NCBI GenBank assembly: GCA_903952205.1 | Contig: CAJBEZ010000094.1 | Location: 1-51,149 of the forward strand | Length of the DNA: 51,149 bases | Direction of reading: 5' to 3' | From: an uncultured Desulfomonile sp. | GTDB taxonomy: Bacteria; Desulfobacterota; Desulfomonilia; Desulfomonilales; Desulfomonilaceae | Shown: one piece after another, positions 8,091-16,950 of the stretch | Numbering within the stretch: position 1 is the first letter of the stretch | Layout: each line of letters starts with the position of its first letter | Translations under genes and position numbers: made by a program | Notes under the pieces: model-generated | The model's input: only the letters and a program-made list of their open reading frames with translations | Told to the model about the DNA's origin: nothing | The model's database searches: none

Positions 8091-8281
8091 CATCAATGCA
8101 AGTAATCGTTTGCATAGCCTGTATAGGCGCTTTTTGGGGAGCCGTAATGGAAGCCGACACAGAATTAGCAATAGCCAGGAACCATCCTGAATACGGAATA
8201 ATGGCTTATTTCATGGGAGCCTCTTTAATTTTAAGTTACGTTATTTTAATTACTTACGCCCTAAATAAGGTTTTTGAATAA
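8087..8281 (+). CDS. Small two-span membrane protein
   Basis: 64 residues with two hydrophobic helices (about 4-22 and 40-60) joined by a polar loop. It overlaps the preceding stop in ATGA. An early phage membrane protein, possibly involved in exclusion; that is inference from topology only. Confidence 0.55.
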   Translation: MTSMQVIVCIACIGAFWGAVMEADTELAIARNHPEYGIMAYFMGASLILSYVILITYALNKVFE

Positions 8282-8291
8282 TCTTAAAGAT

Positions 8292-8366
8292 TTGACGGGA
8301 CGGGACGGGACTGGACTTGTCCGAACATGGCGGGACGGGACTGGACGTGACTGGACAAGACAAGAC
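8292..8366 (+). repeat. NNGAC pentamer array 1
   Basis: Fifteen contiguous 5-bp units in strict register; 12 of 15 end in GAC (TTGAC, GGGAC x5, TGGAC x3, GTGAC, AAGAC x2 and three variants). It lies directly before the gene at 8391. Seventy-five bases is a multiple of 3, so an upstream reading frame stays open through it, but the ribosome site supports the start at 8391. Confidence 0.85.
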
Positions 8367-8390
8367 AATAAAACAAGAAAGGAAAAACCA

Positions 8391-8957
8391 ATGTATGAAG
8401 CCAAATTTCACCTTGAAAGTGTAACACCTTACGGACCAGGAAAATTCTACGAAGTTCCGAAGCTCCCCAAAGAGCTATCGAAAGACTATGAAATCAGAAC
8501 ATGGAGAGAAAGGTGTAACTATGACAAAGAGGGTTTCGTTTTCTTTCCACGAATGGGATTCAAATATTGCCTGATATCAGCTTCAGCGTTTCTGGATGAA
8601 CAGATCCCAGGAAAAGGCAAACGAACATACAAAAAGCGATTTGAAGCAGGAATCGACATTATTGAAGATCTCCACCTGCCTTTCAGGAAAGACGAAGTAG
8701 AAGGCGAATGGTTTATGGTCCCGTCTGATGGAAAAGCCGGGGGAACGACGAGGGTTCCGAAATGTTTTCCCGTCATCCCGACATGGGACGGGGATCTTCG
8801 GATACTTGTAATGGACGACCTGATTACAAAACCGGTCCTGGAAAAACACGTAGCCGAGGCGGGCAAGTTTGTGGGTATAGGCAGATTTAGGCCCGAAAGA
8901 AGAGGTTTTTATGGAAGGTTCATATACACAAGCGTTGAATACACAGAAAGAGGCTGA
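8391..8957 (+). CDS. Conserved phage protein of the recombination region
   Basis: 188 residues starting at ATG 8391 (GAAAGG upstream). Features: an early YEIRTWRERC segment, IPGKGKRTYKKRFEAG in the middle and a C-terminal GKFVGIGRFRPERRGFYGRF. I recall similar proteins in other temperate phages next to recombination genes, but I cannot name a function. It is preceded by the first pentamer array and followed 2 bp later by the next gene. Confidence 0.7.
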   Translation: MYEAKFHLESVTPYGPGKFYEVPKLPKELSKDYEIRTWRERCNYDKEGFVFFPRMGFKYCLISASAFLDEQIPGKGKRTYKKRFEAGIDIIEDLHLPFRKDEVEGEWFMVPSDGKAGGTTRVPKCFPVIPTWDGDLRILVMDDLITKPVLEKHVAEAGKFVGIGRFRPERRGFYGRFIYTSVEYTERG

Positions 8958-8959
8958 GA

Positions 8960-9535
8960 ATGGAAACAGTAGAGCTAAACCCTAACGGCGACACCAGAAA
9001 TAGCCGGGCAAGAATGACAATCGAAACGCAATTGATTCTGAATTGCTTACTGAACACATCAATTGGAGACTTAGTGTCCTATGAAAGTCTGAAATGCGCC
9101 GCCGGACTTGAAAATCTACCCACGTCAAAAAACCCGACGGAATATGGACGGCTTCACAGCGCTCGACGAATAGCCGAAATGCAGGGTGTCTTTTTTGACT
9201 GTGTTTCAAAGACAGAAGGTTTCTACGGTCTAAAAAGAATATCGGAAGCCGAAGCTGTGTCCAAATCGCAAAAAGGAATTTCTCACATAAAAAAAAGGTC
9301 ACGATTGGAAGTCCGCAGGCTTGTCGCCATTCCAAAATATTCCGAGCTTGATCCCGAATCAAAGATGGTTTGGAACAGAAACATGACCATGTTCAAGCTA
9401 TTTGACGCCGTAGCCTCTCCAAAAGGGATCAAAAACATTACATCAAGGGTAATGGCGGAACCAAGAATCTTCAATTTCAAAGAGGTCGCCAGACTTTTTA
9501 ACAACGACAAAAAAGAAAACCAAATCACAATATAA
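8960..9535 (+). CDS. Hypothetical protein, 191 residues
   Basis: Contains a basic central part (KKRSRLEVRRLVAIPKY) and an N-terminal segment resembling a winged-helix layout (DLVSYESLKCAAGL... SARRIAEMQGVFFDCV). It could be DNA-binding, but I do not recognise a family. It forms a tight pair with the preceding gene, and the pair is bracketed by the two pentamer arrays. Confidence 0.6.
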   Translation: METVELNPNGDTRNSRARMTIETQLILNCLLNTSIGDLVSYESLKCAAGLENLPTSKNPTEYGRLHSARRIAEMQGVFFDCVSKTEGFYGLKRISEAEAVSKSQKGISHIKKRSRLEVRRLVAIPKYSELDPESKMVWNRNMTMFKLFDAVASPKGIKNITSRVMAEPRIFNFKEVARLFNNDKKENQITI

Positions 9536-9550
9536 AAAGTTCGATGTCAC

Positions 9551-9625
9551 AAGACTCGACAAGACGGGGCATTACACGACATGGCCAGACCTGACCTGAC
9601 AAGACAAGTCCCGACCAGACAAGAC
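9551..9625 (+). repeat. NNGAC pentamer array 2
   Basis: Fifteen 5-bp units in register, 11 of which end in GAC (AAGAC x4, CTGAC x2, CAGAC x2, TCGAC, ACGAC, CCGAC) with variants GGGGC, ATTAC, ATGGC and AAGTC. It is the same length and type as array 1; both include an ATGGC unit and both end near GACAAGACAA just before a gene start. Confidence 0.85.
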
Positions 9626-9655
9626 AAGGTTTCAAATAAAAATGGAGGTTAAACA

Positions 9656-10654
9656 TTGAATTTACCGGCAACCGTATCACCTAATGAGGGTGATTTAGAA
9701 ATGCCAGAGAGAACCAAAAAGATTCTAATGAACTCTGTGTTCAAAAATCTTTTTGAAGACGAGGCCCATGTCGCTTGGCGTTTGTCGAAACGCCGAGGCT
9801 TGGATGTTGAAGCAAAGCAAATATTCTTTGTTCCGTATGTTGACAAAAAAGGAAACAGAAGCGTCATTGCGCAAACTTCAATAGACGGTTTGAGATTGAT
9901 TGCCGCCAGAACAGGAAATTACGGCGGCCAGATAAACGCTAAATTAACCGTTCGTTTAAAAAATGGCGACAAAAAGGTCATCGATCATGAGGAATACGAC
10001 CCCAGCGAAACCAAGGAAATAATCTCCGCTACAATTGAAGTAATTAACAAGGAATTTCCTCAACCTCAGAAAGCTACGGCTTTATTAAAGAGCTACGCCA
10101 AAACCTATAACGGCCAATTACAGGGGCTATGGGGAACAATGCCGGACGTAATGTTACTCAAGTGCGCAGAATCTTTAGCGCTAAGAAAGGCGTTCCCTCA
10201 AGACCTTGGGGGCCTTTACAGCAACGAAGAAATGGATCAGGCGAAAAACGACATAGAGGCTGTGAATGTTAGTTTTTCAACCATAGAAACAACTCAACAA
10301 CCAACCTCGGAGCCCCCAAAAAGGGAAACTTCTGAAGCGCCGGTGATTGACGTTCTAAAGGAAGATGTTCAGGTTCAAACAGAAGCGGCCCCTGCAACCT
10401 TACAGACTAAAACGGAGGTAATTACAGAAATAGAGAGCGAGCAATTTATAAACGAAACATGGGGAAAATTCACGGGGTATTGCGCTGAAAAAATCAGTGA
10501 CTCAGCCTCAGCGATAGAACTTGTAAAAAAGGCCGTGAGAGAGCGGTTTAAGGTCGAAGATCCCGCAAAGATATCACCCGACCAAAACGCCGATCTCTCA
10601 CTTTATTTAAGAACGGTTTGTATACCGATCTTAGAACAGAATGGTTTGGTATAA
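9656..10654 (+). CDS. bet: Bet/RecT-type single-strand annealing protein
   Basis: 332 residues, TTG start with GGAGG 8 nt upstream. The first 200 residues follow the phage recombination protein Bet family: EAKQIFFVPY near the start, SIDGLRLIAARTGNYGG, a central YAKTYNGQLQGLWGTMP segment and the end block MLLKCAESLALRKAFP. The remaining 130 residues are a linker and a charged tail. It anneals complementary single strands, working with the nuclease encoded next. Confidence 0.85.
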   Translation: MNLPATVSPNEGDLEMPERTKKILMNSVFKNLFEDEAHVAWRLSKRRGLDVEAKQIFFVPYVDKKGNRSVIAQTSIDGLRLIAARTGNYGGQINAKLTVRLKNGDKKVIDHEEYDPSETKEIISATIEVINKEFPQPQKATALLKSYAKTYNGQLQGLWGTMPDVMLLKCAESLALRKAFPQDLGGLYSNEEMDQAKNDIEAVNVSFSTIETTQQPTSEPPKRETSEAPVIDVLKEDVQVQTEAAPATLQTKTEVITEIESEQFINETWGKFTGYCAEKISDSASAIELVKKAVRERFKVEDPAKISPDQNADLSLYLRTVCIPILEQNGLV

Positions 10655-11963
10655 CATGGACGTTAGACCGTGGTCAAAAAGTTTCCATGTGAACATGAAG
10701 AAATGCGCATGGAAGGCTTACAACATTAAAAAGAAGAAAATAAAAGAGCCGCCTAGTGAACCGGCGGAACAGGGAAAAGAGTCCCATGAATTCTGGCAGA
10801 AGATTCTCGCCGGTCAAATGATTTTTTCTGAAATAGGCGGCAAGGCGAAATATCCTTTAACCAGATCGTTTGTAAGTAAAGCCCTTGATATGGAGGAAAT
10901 AGGGACAGGCGGCATTCAATTTTTTGAACCTCACTATATCTTAGATCCAAAAGGATTGATTACGAGTGACTACGATAGCGGAATGTTCCACGGTTATCTG
11001 GACAGAGTAGTCCTGTTTGATGGAATAGTCAGACCTGAATCCCCTACCCCCGACATGTCGAACGGAAGTGTCTACGTTGAAGACCTGAAAACAGGAGCCA
11101 GCACTCAAGACGACCCTACGGAACGACATGGTTATATCGCCCTGCTAAAATGCAAGTATCCTGAATGCAGGAAATTCACGTTCGCCAGATTGTTTTGTAA
11201 AAAGGGGGTCCGGCATAAATGGGATTACACGTTTAGCGATGACAGCAAAAGCGTGGAAATCTGCAACCACCAGAAACAGACTACCGAGACATTGCGAATT
11301 ACGGCAAGAAGTAAGGTCTCCGGATTTCCCGGCGCTAACCCTTTATTCAACTACCTCTACAAAATGGATGAAGAGATACTCAACGCTGTTGTAGTCCCTA
11401 ATCCGGGGAAACATTGCGAGAACTGGTATGGATCACCCTGTTTCTGCCTTGGAAAAGAATGCCCTCTCGCAAAAGATACGCCAATGATTGCGGCGGAAAT
11501 GGATAAGCGACTTGAGGCCATTCCAGACACCAAAACTCTCTTGCTTAAACTACTCAACATGAACCATCCGTCAGTTTTGCAAAAATGGGAAGTTGAGACA
11601 GGTTTCTCAGGTGTTATCCAACTTGAGGGCTTTGTCAAAAAAATCAAAAACAACATTAAAGCATGGTCTAAACATTCCGGGCCTATTCGATTAGGCGCCA
11701 CAAATTACGGATGGGAAGAAAACGAAACATCCGTGATCGACACGGAAAAGGCCCTGACAGCAATGGTTCTGGGCGACATGGACATCAAGGACATCGCCAG
11801 GGCGGTTAATATCTCAGAATCAAGCCTGTCAAAAGCTCCCAAGGGGTATGCGGGGATCATAGACAAGATTTTACAGGAATCCCTGGCGACAAAGAAAACC
11901 GTTCGTTTTGGACCATTAACAGAACCTAACAGCACCATTGAGGTAACAACAAATGTCAATTAA
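10641..11963 (+). CDS. PD-(D/E)XK nuclease, probable recombination exonuclease
   Basis: 440 residues. The core motif is GYLDRVVLFDG followed by VYVEDLKTG (Asp ... Glu-x-Lys), with an upstream EQGKESHEFW helix as in RecB/Cas4-like nucleases. Cysteines (about CSPCFCLGKEC, residues 266-277) could bind a metal or Fe-S cluster. The start at 10641 overlaps bet; ATG 10656 (MDVRPWSKSF) is an alternative. It probably makes the single-stranded DNA that Bet anneals. A C-terminal segment (DMDIKDIARAVNIS) resembles a small HTH. Confidence 0.75.
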   Translation: MVWYNMDVRPWSKSFHVNMKKCAWKAYNIKKKKIKEPPSEPAEQGKESHEFWQKILAGQMIFSEIGGKAKYPLTRSFVSKALDMEEIGTGGIQFFEPHYILDPKGLITSDYDSGMFHGYLDRVVLFDGIVRPESPTPDMSNGSVYVEDLKTGASTQDDPTERHGYIALLKCKYPECRKFTFARLFCKKGVRHKWDYTFSDDSKSVEICNHQKQTTETLRITARSKVSGFPGANPLFNYLYKMDEEILNAVVVPNPGKHCENWYGSPCFCLGKECPLAKDTPMIAAEMDKRLEAIPDTKTLLLKLLNMNHPSVLQKWEVETGFSGVIQLEGFVKKIKNNIKAWSKHSGPIRLGATNYGWEENETSVIDTEKALTAMVLGDMDIKDIARAVNISESSLSKAPKGYAGIIDKILQESLATKKTVRFGPLTEPNSTIEVTTNVN

Positions 11964-12420
11964 TTGGGACGAACTGGATACCGTTTATGAACAGGCCGAA
12001 GTAGATGATTTTAACAGTGAAATTCCTGACGGGTTTTATGAAGCCTTAATAGTAAATATTGCGCTGGAAGAGAGTAAAAAAGATGGAACGCCGCATCTCA
12101 AATGGGAATTCATAATCACTGGCCCGAATTACGCCAACAAACATTTATGGAAATATTCACAACTTTATTCAAGTCCTGAGTCTATGAAATGGCTCAAAGG
12201 CGAACTGAGAAAAATCGGGTTCATGGGTGAAAAAATCAGCGCATTTATTAATACCGCAAATTTCTATATCGACAAAACAATTAAACTTAACCTCAAAACA
12301 ACGGAGAAGAACGGGCATAAACGGCAGGCGATATATTTCACTAAACTCCTGGACGAAGCCCCGGTTCAGCCGACCAAACAGCAAACAACCAACATGGAAA
12401 ACGACGATATCCCATTCTAA
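11953..12420 (+). CDS. SSB-like phage protein (DUF669 type)
   Basis: 155 residues with the DUF669-like opening MSINWDELDTVYEQA and a beta-rich middle. The C-terminus MENDDIPF is the acidic tip typical of single-stranded DNA-binding proteins, which recruits partner proteins. It overlaps the nuclease gene by 11 bp. I infer protection of single-stranded DNA between the nuclease and annealase steps. Confidence 0.75.
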   Translation: MSINWDELDTVYEQAEVDDFNSEIPDGFYEALIVNIALEESKKDGTPHLKWEFIITGPNYANKHLWKYSQLYSSPESMKWLKGELRKIGFMGEKISAFINTANFYIDKTIKLNLKTTEKNGHKRQAIYFTKLLDEAPVQPTKQQTTNMENDDIPF

Positions 12421-12431
12421 AGGAGATCCTA

Positions 12432-12665
12432 ATGAAAAAAGAAGATATGCGCTGTGAAAATTGTATTTTTATAAAAAAATACCCTAACTTCAAATATTGC
12501 CATTTAAGGCCACATTTCAGAGAAGAATCTGGGGAACGAACTTCAATTGAATTCCCGCTTATTTCTAGTTTCGATTGGTGCGGGCAAGGTGAATGGGAAG
12601 GTCCAGACAAAAACAACCCTGACATTACAGTTCTTTATCGTTGGGGAGAATGGGATGCCGCCTAA
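12432..12665 (+). CDS. Hypothetical Cys-containing protein
   Basis: 77 residues with CENC, a later KYCHLRP and DWCGQGEW, giving four cysteines in a pattern seen in small phage zinc-binding proteins. It has GGAG upstream of its start. Last gene before a terminator. Confidence 0.6.
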   Translation: MKKEDMRCENCIFIKKYPNFKYCHLRPHFREESGERTSIEFPLISSFDWCGQGEWEGPDKNNPDITVLYRWGEWDAA

Positions 12666-12688
12666 TCGCTTCTTGCATTAGCTTCCTT

Positions 12689-12722
12689 GGGGAGTGTCTT
12701 TAGAGGCTCTCCCCATTTTTTT
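12689..12722 (+). terminator. Rho-independent terminator
   Basis: GGGGAG (12689-12694) pairs with CTCCCC (12709-12714), followed by ATTTTTTT. It closes the recombination operon that starts at the early promoter; read-through or antitermination would be needed to reach the replication genes from that promoter. Confidence 0.7.
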
Positions 12723-12818
12723 ACCTAACACCCCTATACAGCAAAGCCAAAACATTTAGCGGGGACCGTTACGACAACCTCGCTTACTTTTTAGAATTGA
12801 TTACAGGGGACCAACATT

Positions 12819-13463
12819 GTGAAAATAGTGGGTAAAATTGGAACGTGTAAAAATTGCGGCGCTGAATTTGCGAAAAAAATCAGCAAACAGACGTTTTGTA
12901 CTAAAAAATGCCGGTTTGAATTTCTCAAAAAGCCAACAATTCAAATAGGCGTGTGTCCTGTTTGTGGAAAATCTTTTCTTAAACGCAACGGGAATCATTT
13001 ATTTTGCGACGACAATTGCTGGTTTAAACATACCGACTCGAAAAAACAAATAAAAACTCAGAAGACCGTTGTAACCGCCACATGCGTGATTTGTGGAAAA
13101 CTACTAGACAGAAACAATCAGAAGGTTTGCAGTTCGCCTGAATGTATCAAGGAAAGGCGCAAACAAACTCATAAATACCATTACAGAGGCTACCAACCCA
13201 AAAAGCCTTCCAGCGTCAAACTGACGCCTGAAATGAAGGCCAGGATAAAAGAGATCAAAGAGATTAATAAGCTGCGCGAATCAATGGATCTGCGCCCTAT
13301 ATCCGCCGGGATTATCCAGTGTCGCATGTGTGAACGGGACTTTTTTTCTGAGGATATCACTAGGGTGAAGATGTGTGAACCATGCAAAGAAGCGGCCAAT
13401 GAAATTGAAACGGAGAATCTTGCGGCGGGCGGGGCGAAACAGAACAGAAGATGGATGATGTAA
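12819..13463 (+). CDS. Multi zinc-ribbon protein
   Basis: 214 residues, GTG start after AGGGGA. It has at least four CxxC-type knuckles: CKNCGAEF, CPVCGKSF, CVICGKLL and CRMCERDF...CEPC, with further CxxxC pairs such as CTKKC. It is basic between the knuckles. Probably a nucleic-acid-binding protein; no enzymatic motif is visible. Confidence 0.65.
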   Translation: MKIVGKIGTCKNCGAEFAKKISKQTFCTKKCRFEFLKKPTIQIGVCPVCGKSFLKRNGNHLFCDDNCWFKHTDSKKQIKTQKTVVTATCVICGKLLDRNNQKVCSSPECIKERRKQTHKYHYRGYQPKKPSSVKLTPEMKARIKEIKEINKLRESMDLRPISAGIIQCRMCERDFFSEDITRVKMCEPCKEAANEIETENLAAGGAKQNRRWMM

Positions 13464-13486
13464 TTAATCAAAGATAAGGATTCAAC

Positions 13487-15277
13487 ATGGAAGATCACAT
13501 AATTCTACATAAAAGCATAATAGACGACTGGAAATTCAAAGACGAAGGCGTCCTGAAATTCTGGATTCTACTCTTAGTTGAGGAGTTAGAGGCTCAAAAG
13601 GACGAAGACGGGCTTTTTGGAATCAGAAGCTTGACTAAGATTGCCAAGAAAGTAGGCGTGACACGTCAAACAGCGCATAGACTTTTTAAGAAGATGGAAA
13701 CGGTCGGCGACATCGAATTATTGTGTTCCTATTTCAGAGGAGAAAAACAAAAGTCCTGGAATATGAACGGAGAAACAACGACTAAAATCTCTATCAACAG
13801 AAAACAATTTGGCGGACAATTTTTGACACACGTAAAATCCCATACTAAAGCGCCGTTCAACAATCCTAAACCAGAAACATCATACAATTTTGCGGACATA
13901 AAATCGGACTGTTCCCTAACCTGCGAAACAGATAATCGGCGGAACGATTTTGAAACTGAAAGCGAGCAATTTAATGGACAATTTTCAACAGAACCTAAAA
14001 CCGATCCAGAAGTTAATATAACTCGTTTTTCAGAAGAAGAATCGGATAATTTTTCGGACAATTGTTTTGACAGTCCAAAACCAGAAATACAACCGCCTCC
14101 GACGCCGGAACAGGAAAAGCGTTCATGGAGAAGGGTTGCGCTAAAATGGGCAATAAGGGCAGAGGTCGGTATTTTAAGTCATGACGAATCAGTTCAGCGT
14201 TATTTTAATGAATTATTCAGGGAATATGATGGTTCACCTGACAGAGAAACTCAACTAGCTGTAAGGGCCAATTTTTTCAGAAAAGTATATGGGACTTTCG
14301 GGAACACTCTTGAGATCAGAAAGGCTGAACTATACGCAGAACATAAACATAATCCCTATGTTATGACCGCTAACACTAAAAAGCTGTGTGACGAGCTTTT
14401 AGACCCTGAATTTTGGGAACTCAGCAAAAGAGAAACTTTTCAGTATAATGAACAAACCATGATCAAAGTTAATGTCAAGGGGCCGAGAGACATTGGAGAT
14501 GTAGCAAAAGAGTTAGTGAACAAGTTGAGCCTACAAAAAACCGGACAATTTTCGTCACGTCCAGAAACACCTAATAATCAGGTTATCCCTGATTCTGAAG
14601 ACGAAAAGCCGGACAATTTGGCGGACACAAAACCGGACCATTCCTTATGTAAATCAACGCCTTCCCAATCCGATCCCCCAATTAAGGTTGGCACGGACCT
14701 TGCTATTAGTACTAATATTAATATTAAGAATAAGACTAAGAATATATTAAGTACAGTAATAGAAAATAACAGACTTAATTTTGTGTTAGATAAGAGGGGG
14801 TCTGGGGGAGAGAAGGGAAAAAACTTTTCAGCCGAGACATCCAATGAAAATTTGCCGATAGAAAAAAAATCTTCAGTTGCCGAAAATCACCCGGACGGTC
14901 AACCCGCTTTTTCAACCAGGGCGTTTAAGTCACTATCCAAGGCCAAACAGATTCAAATCATCGGCGAACGGTTGAATGATCTTGCCGAACTCTTCCCTAC
15001 CCTTGACGTTGAATTTCAGTTCGATCACTGGCAAGACTGGATGTCGGCCAAGGGACAATCGTTCAAAGACTATAGCGCCGCCTTTAGAAACTGGCTTCGT
15101 AAGAGTCTGGATTTTTCCGCCAAAAACACCGCCAGCAACCCAACCAAGATTTACACCGAAACCGGGGCCAAGTTTGTAACGCAAGAGGTTTTTACAAACC
15201 CGGCGCATGTCCCGTTCAAAAAAGACGTGCCACGTAACCCTAACATGAAACGACGACCCGGAATTGGAGGGGTTTGA
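13487..15277 (+). CDS. Replication initiator with winged-helix N-terminus
   Basis: 596 residues. The N-terminal 90 form a winged helix (SLTKIAKKVGVTRQTAHRLF), as in phage replication proteins. The middle holds three degenerate copies of a 40-residue unit beginning GQF (about 107, 164 and 352), and a C-terminal FDHWQDWMSAKG...FRNWLRK segment resembles the end of phage O-type proteins. It is immediately followed by a DnaB-like helicase. I infer origin binding and helicase loading; the DNA within it seems to carry the origin. Confidence 0.7.
   Translation: MEDHIILHKSIIDDWKFKDEGVLKFWILLLVEELEAQKDEDGLFGIRSLTKIAKKVGVTRQTAHRLFKKMETVGDIELLCSYFRGEKQKSWNMNGETTTKISINRKQFGGQFLTHVKSHTKAPFNNPKPETSYNFADIKSDCSLTCETDNRRNDFETESEQFNGQFSTEPKTDPEVNITRFSEEESDNFSDNCFDSPKPEIQPPPTPEQEKRSWRRVALKWAIRAEVGILSHDESVQRYFNELFREYDGSPDRETQLAVRANFFRKVYGTFGNTLEIRKAELYAEHKHNPYVMTANTKKLCDELLDPEFWELSKRETFQYNEQTMIKVNVKGPRDIGDVAKELVNKLSLQKTGQFSSRPETPNNQVIPDSEDEKPDNLADTKPDHSLCKSTPSQSDPPIKVGTDLAISTNINIKNKTKNILSTVIENNRLNFVLDKRGSGGEKGKNFSAETSNENLPIEKKSSVAENHPDGQPAFSTRAFKSLSKAKQIQIIGERLNDLAELFPTLDVEFQFDHWQDWMSAKGQSFKDYSAAFRNWLRKSLDFSAKNTASNPTKIYTETGAKFVTQEVFTNPAHVPFKKDVPRNPNMKRRPGIGGV
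13813..14800 (+). other. Candidate replication origin inside the initiator gene
   Basis: CGGACAATTTT-like words recur at 13813, 13974, 14052, 14541 and 14610, with shorter CGGACA copies at 13893, 14622 and 14633. They are followed by a very AT-rich stretch (14700-14775) that could be the unwinding element. The layout matches the known lambda O plan, iterons inside the initiator gene then an AT-rich region. The words coincide with the repeated protein unit, so the coding explanation must be excluded. Confidence 0.5.
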
Positions 15278-15279
15278 CG

Positions 15280-16752
15280 ATGTTCCCGCAACACAAATAC
15301 GCTGAAAAATCGGTTTTAGGTCTGGCCGTGAACGAAATCAACCTCGCTCATAAGGTTGCAAAACTTCACAATAACCTGTTTTACGAGCCTAAAAACAAAA
15401 CGATTCACCTCGCTCTAGTGAAAAGCGTCCTGGAAAATTCTGGCCTTGACGAGTTTTCGATTGTGAACATGGCTCAGGCGATTTGTTCCGAGGGCCGCCA
15501 AATAGCCACTATAACCATTGGAGACATGATCGAACTTCAAGACAACCTTCCAGCGAACGCTCAGTTACCGGCTTACATCAAAATGCTTGAAGAGAGTCGA
15601 TCCCAGCGTGAAATTCTGCAAATGTGCAGCGATACCGCTGAGAAAATGCAGCAAAGGCTTTATTACCAAAACGAAATCGACAAAATCATAGATGGCTTCA
15701 AAAAACGATTATTTAAAATCAAGGTTAGCGACGAGCGGATCGCTAATCAGGCGCATATATTCGCTACTGAGGTTGTTGAAAAAATGGAAGCCACACTAAA
15801 AAACGGATGCCAGGATTTCGGCATACCGTCCGGCTTTCCCGATTTTGACGAGAAATCATCGGGCTTTAGAGGCGGTCAGCTAATTATTTTTTGTGGCAGG
15901 CCGGGCATGGGAAAGACATCGCTTGCTCTTGATATCTGCACACACGCTTCCAGCCCTAAACCGGGATGTGGCTTTCTGAGCTACTTTTTTTCACTGGAAA
16001 TGTCTTCCGAAGAAATCTCGGCCAGGTTGCTGTCAAAACTTTCGGGGGTGAACCTGAAAAATCTGCGTACCGCCGATTTGAGCGAAGCGGACATTAACGC
16101 TCTATCGAAAACAGCGTTGAACATGGTTAATTACAGGCTAGTTATCGACGATTCGCCAACATTAACCCCAGCGACCATAAAAGCAAAAATCATGGAACGT
16201 CAGGCCCTTTATGGTGAAAAACCGGACATAATTTTCATCGACTACTTACAATTACTGGCCCCTTCCCAGGCGCATAACTCACGCGAACGGGAAGTCGCAA
16301 GCATGAGCCGGGATCTCAAACTTCTGGCCCGTGAGTTAAACATACCAGTTATAGTCATGAGCCAGTTAAACCGTGAACTTGAGAAACGCCCTAACAAACG
16401 CCCCATTATGGCCGACATCAGGGAATCCGGGGCCGTTGAACAGGACGCCGACCTTATTGTAGCGCTCTATCAACCGTTTTTATACTCAAACAACGAAAAC
16501 GACCAGGGCAAGGCGGAAGCCGTGATACTTAAACAGCGCAACGGTCCCATAGGAACAGTTCACATAGTCTGGAAACCCGAAACTTCGTCATTTGCTCCTA
16601 TCCCTGGCAGCGGTTTTGAAATGAGACGAAACAACCAACCAGCTAACCTTAAAAAGTTTTTTCAGGACATGGAGGTCGAATTTACCAATCCACAGGAAAA
16701 CGAAAAAGTCCTTTTTCAGCAAACCGTAAACGACCAGGATTTACCTTTTTAG
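15280..16752 (+). CDS. dnaB: DnaB-type replicative helicase
   Basis: 490 residues from ATG 15280 (GGAGG 9 nt upstream; a TTG at 15274 is too close). An N-terminal helical DnaB domain is followed by a RecA-fold motor: Walker A GRPGMGKTSLA, the FFSLEMSSEEI block, Walker B IIFIDYLQLL, the MSQLNRELEKRP block and the arginine-finger region. Phage-encoded, acting with the initiator just upstream to unwind the origin. Confidence 0.93.
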   Translation: MFPQHKYAEKSVLGLAVNEINLAHKVAKLHNNLFYEPKNKTIHLALVKSVLENSGLDEFSIVNMAQAICSEGRQIATITIGDMIELQDNLPANAQLPAYIKMLEESRSQREILQMCSDTAEKMQQRLYYQNEIDKIIDGFKKRLFKIKVSDERIANQAHIFATEVVEKMEATLKNGCQDFGIPSGFPDFDEKSSGFRGGQLIIFCGRPGMGKTSLALDICTHASSPKPGCGFLSYFFSLEMSSEEISARLLSKLSGVNLKNLRTADLSEADINALSKTALNMVNYRLVIDDSPTLTPATIKAKIMERQALYGEKPDIIFIDYLQLLAPSQAHNSREREVASMSRDLKLLARELNIPVIVMSQLNRELEKRPNKRPIMADIRESGAVEQDADLIVALYQPFLYSNNENDQGKAEAVILKQRNGPIGTVHIVWKPETSSFAPIPGSGFEMRRNNQPANLKKFFQDMEVEFTNPQENEKVLFQQTVNDQDLPF

Positions 16753-16950
16753 ACGACATCGCTTAAAACGGGTCTAATTTTAACGTAGGCCGATTTTAAA
16801 TCGAAAACAATAAAATCATACGGGAAAGGTTCAGAAAATGTAACAGCGACGAGATCATCTTGCAATTAATTGATAGCAGAAAATAGATTAAATGCTAACT
16901 TAACTTACACGACACAAAACTAGCTGGCAAAACAGAGGGGGGAAACCAAA

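Noticed and set aside
8274-8390. N-terminal extension of the 188-residue protein through pentamer array 1
   Set aside because: The extension would encode only repeat residues; a ribosome site supports ATG 8391.
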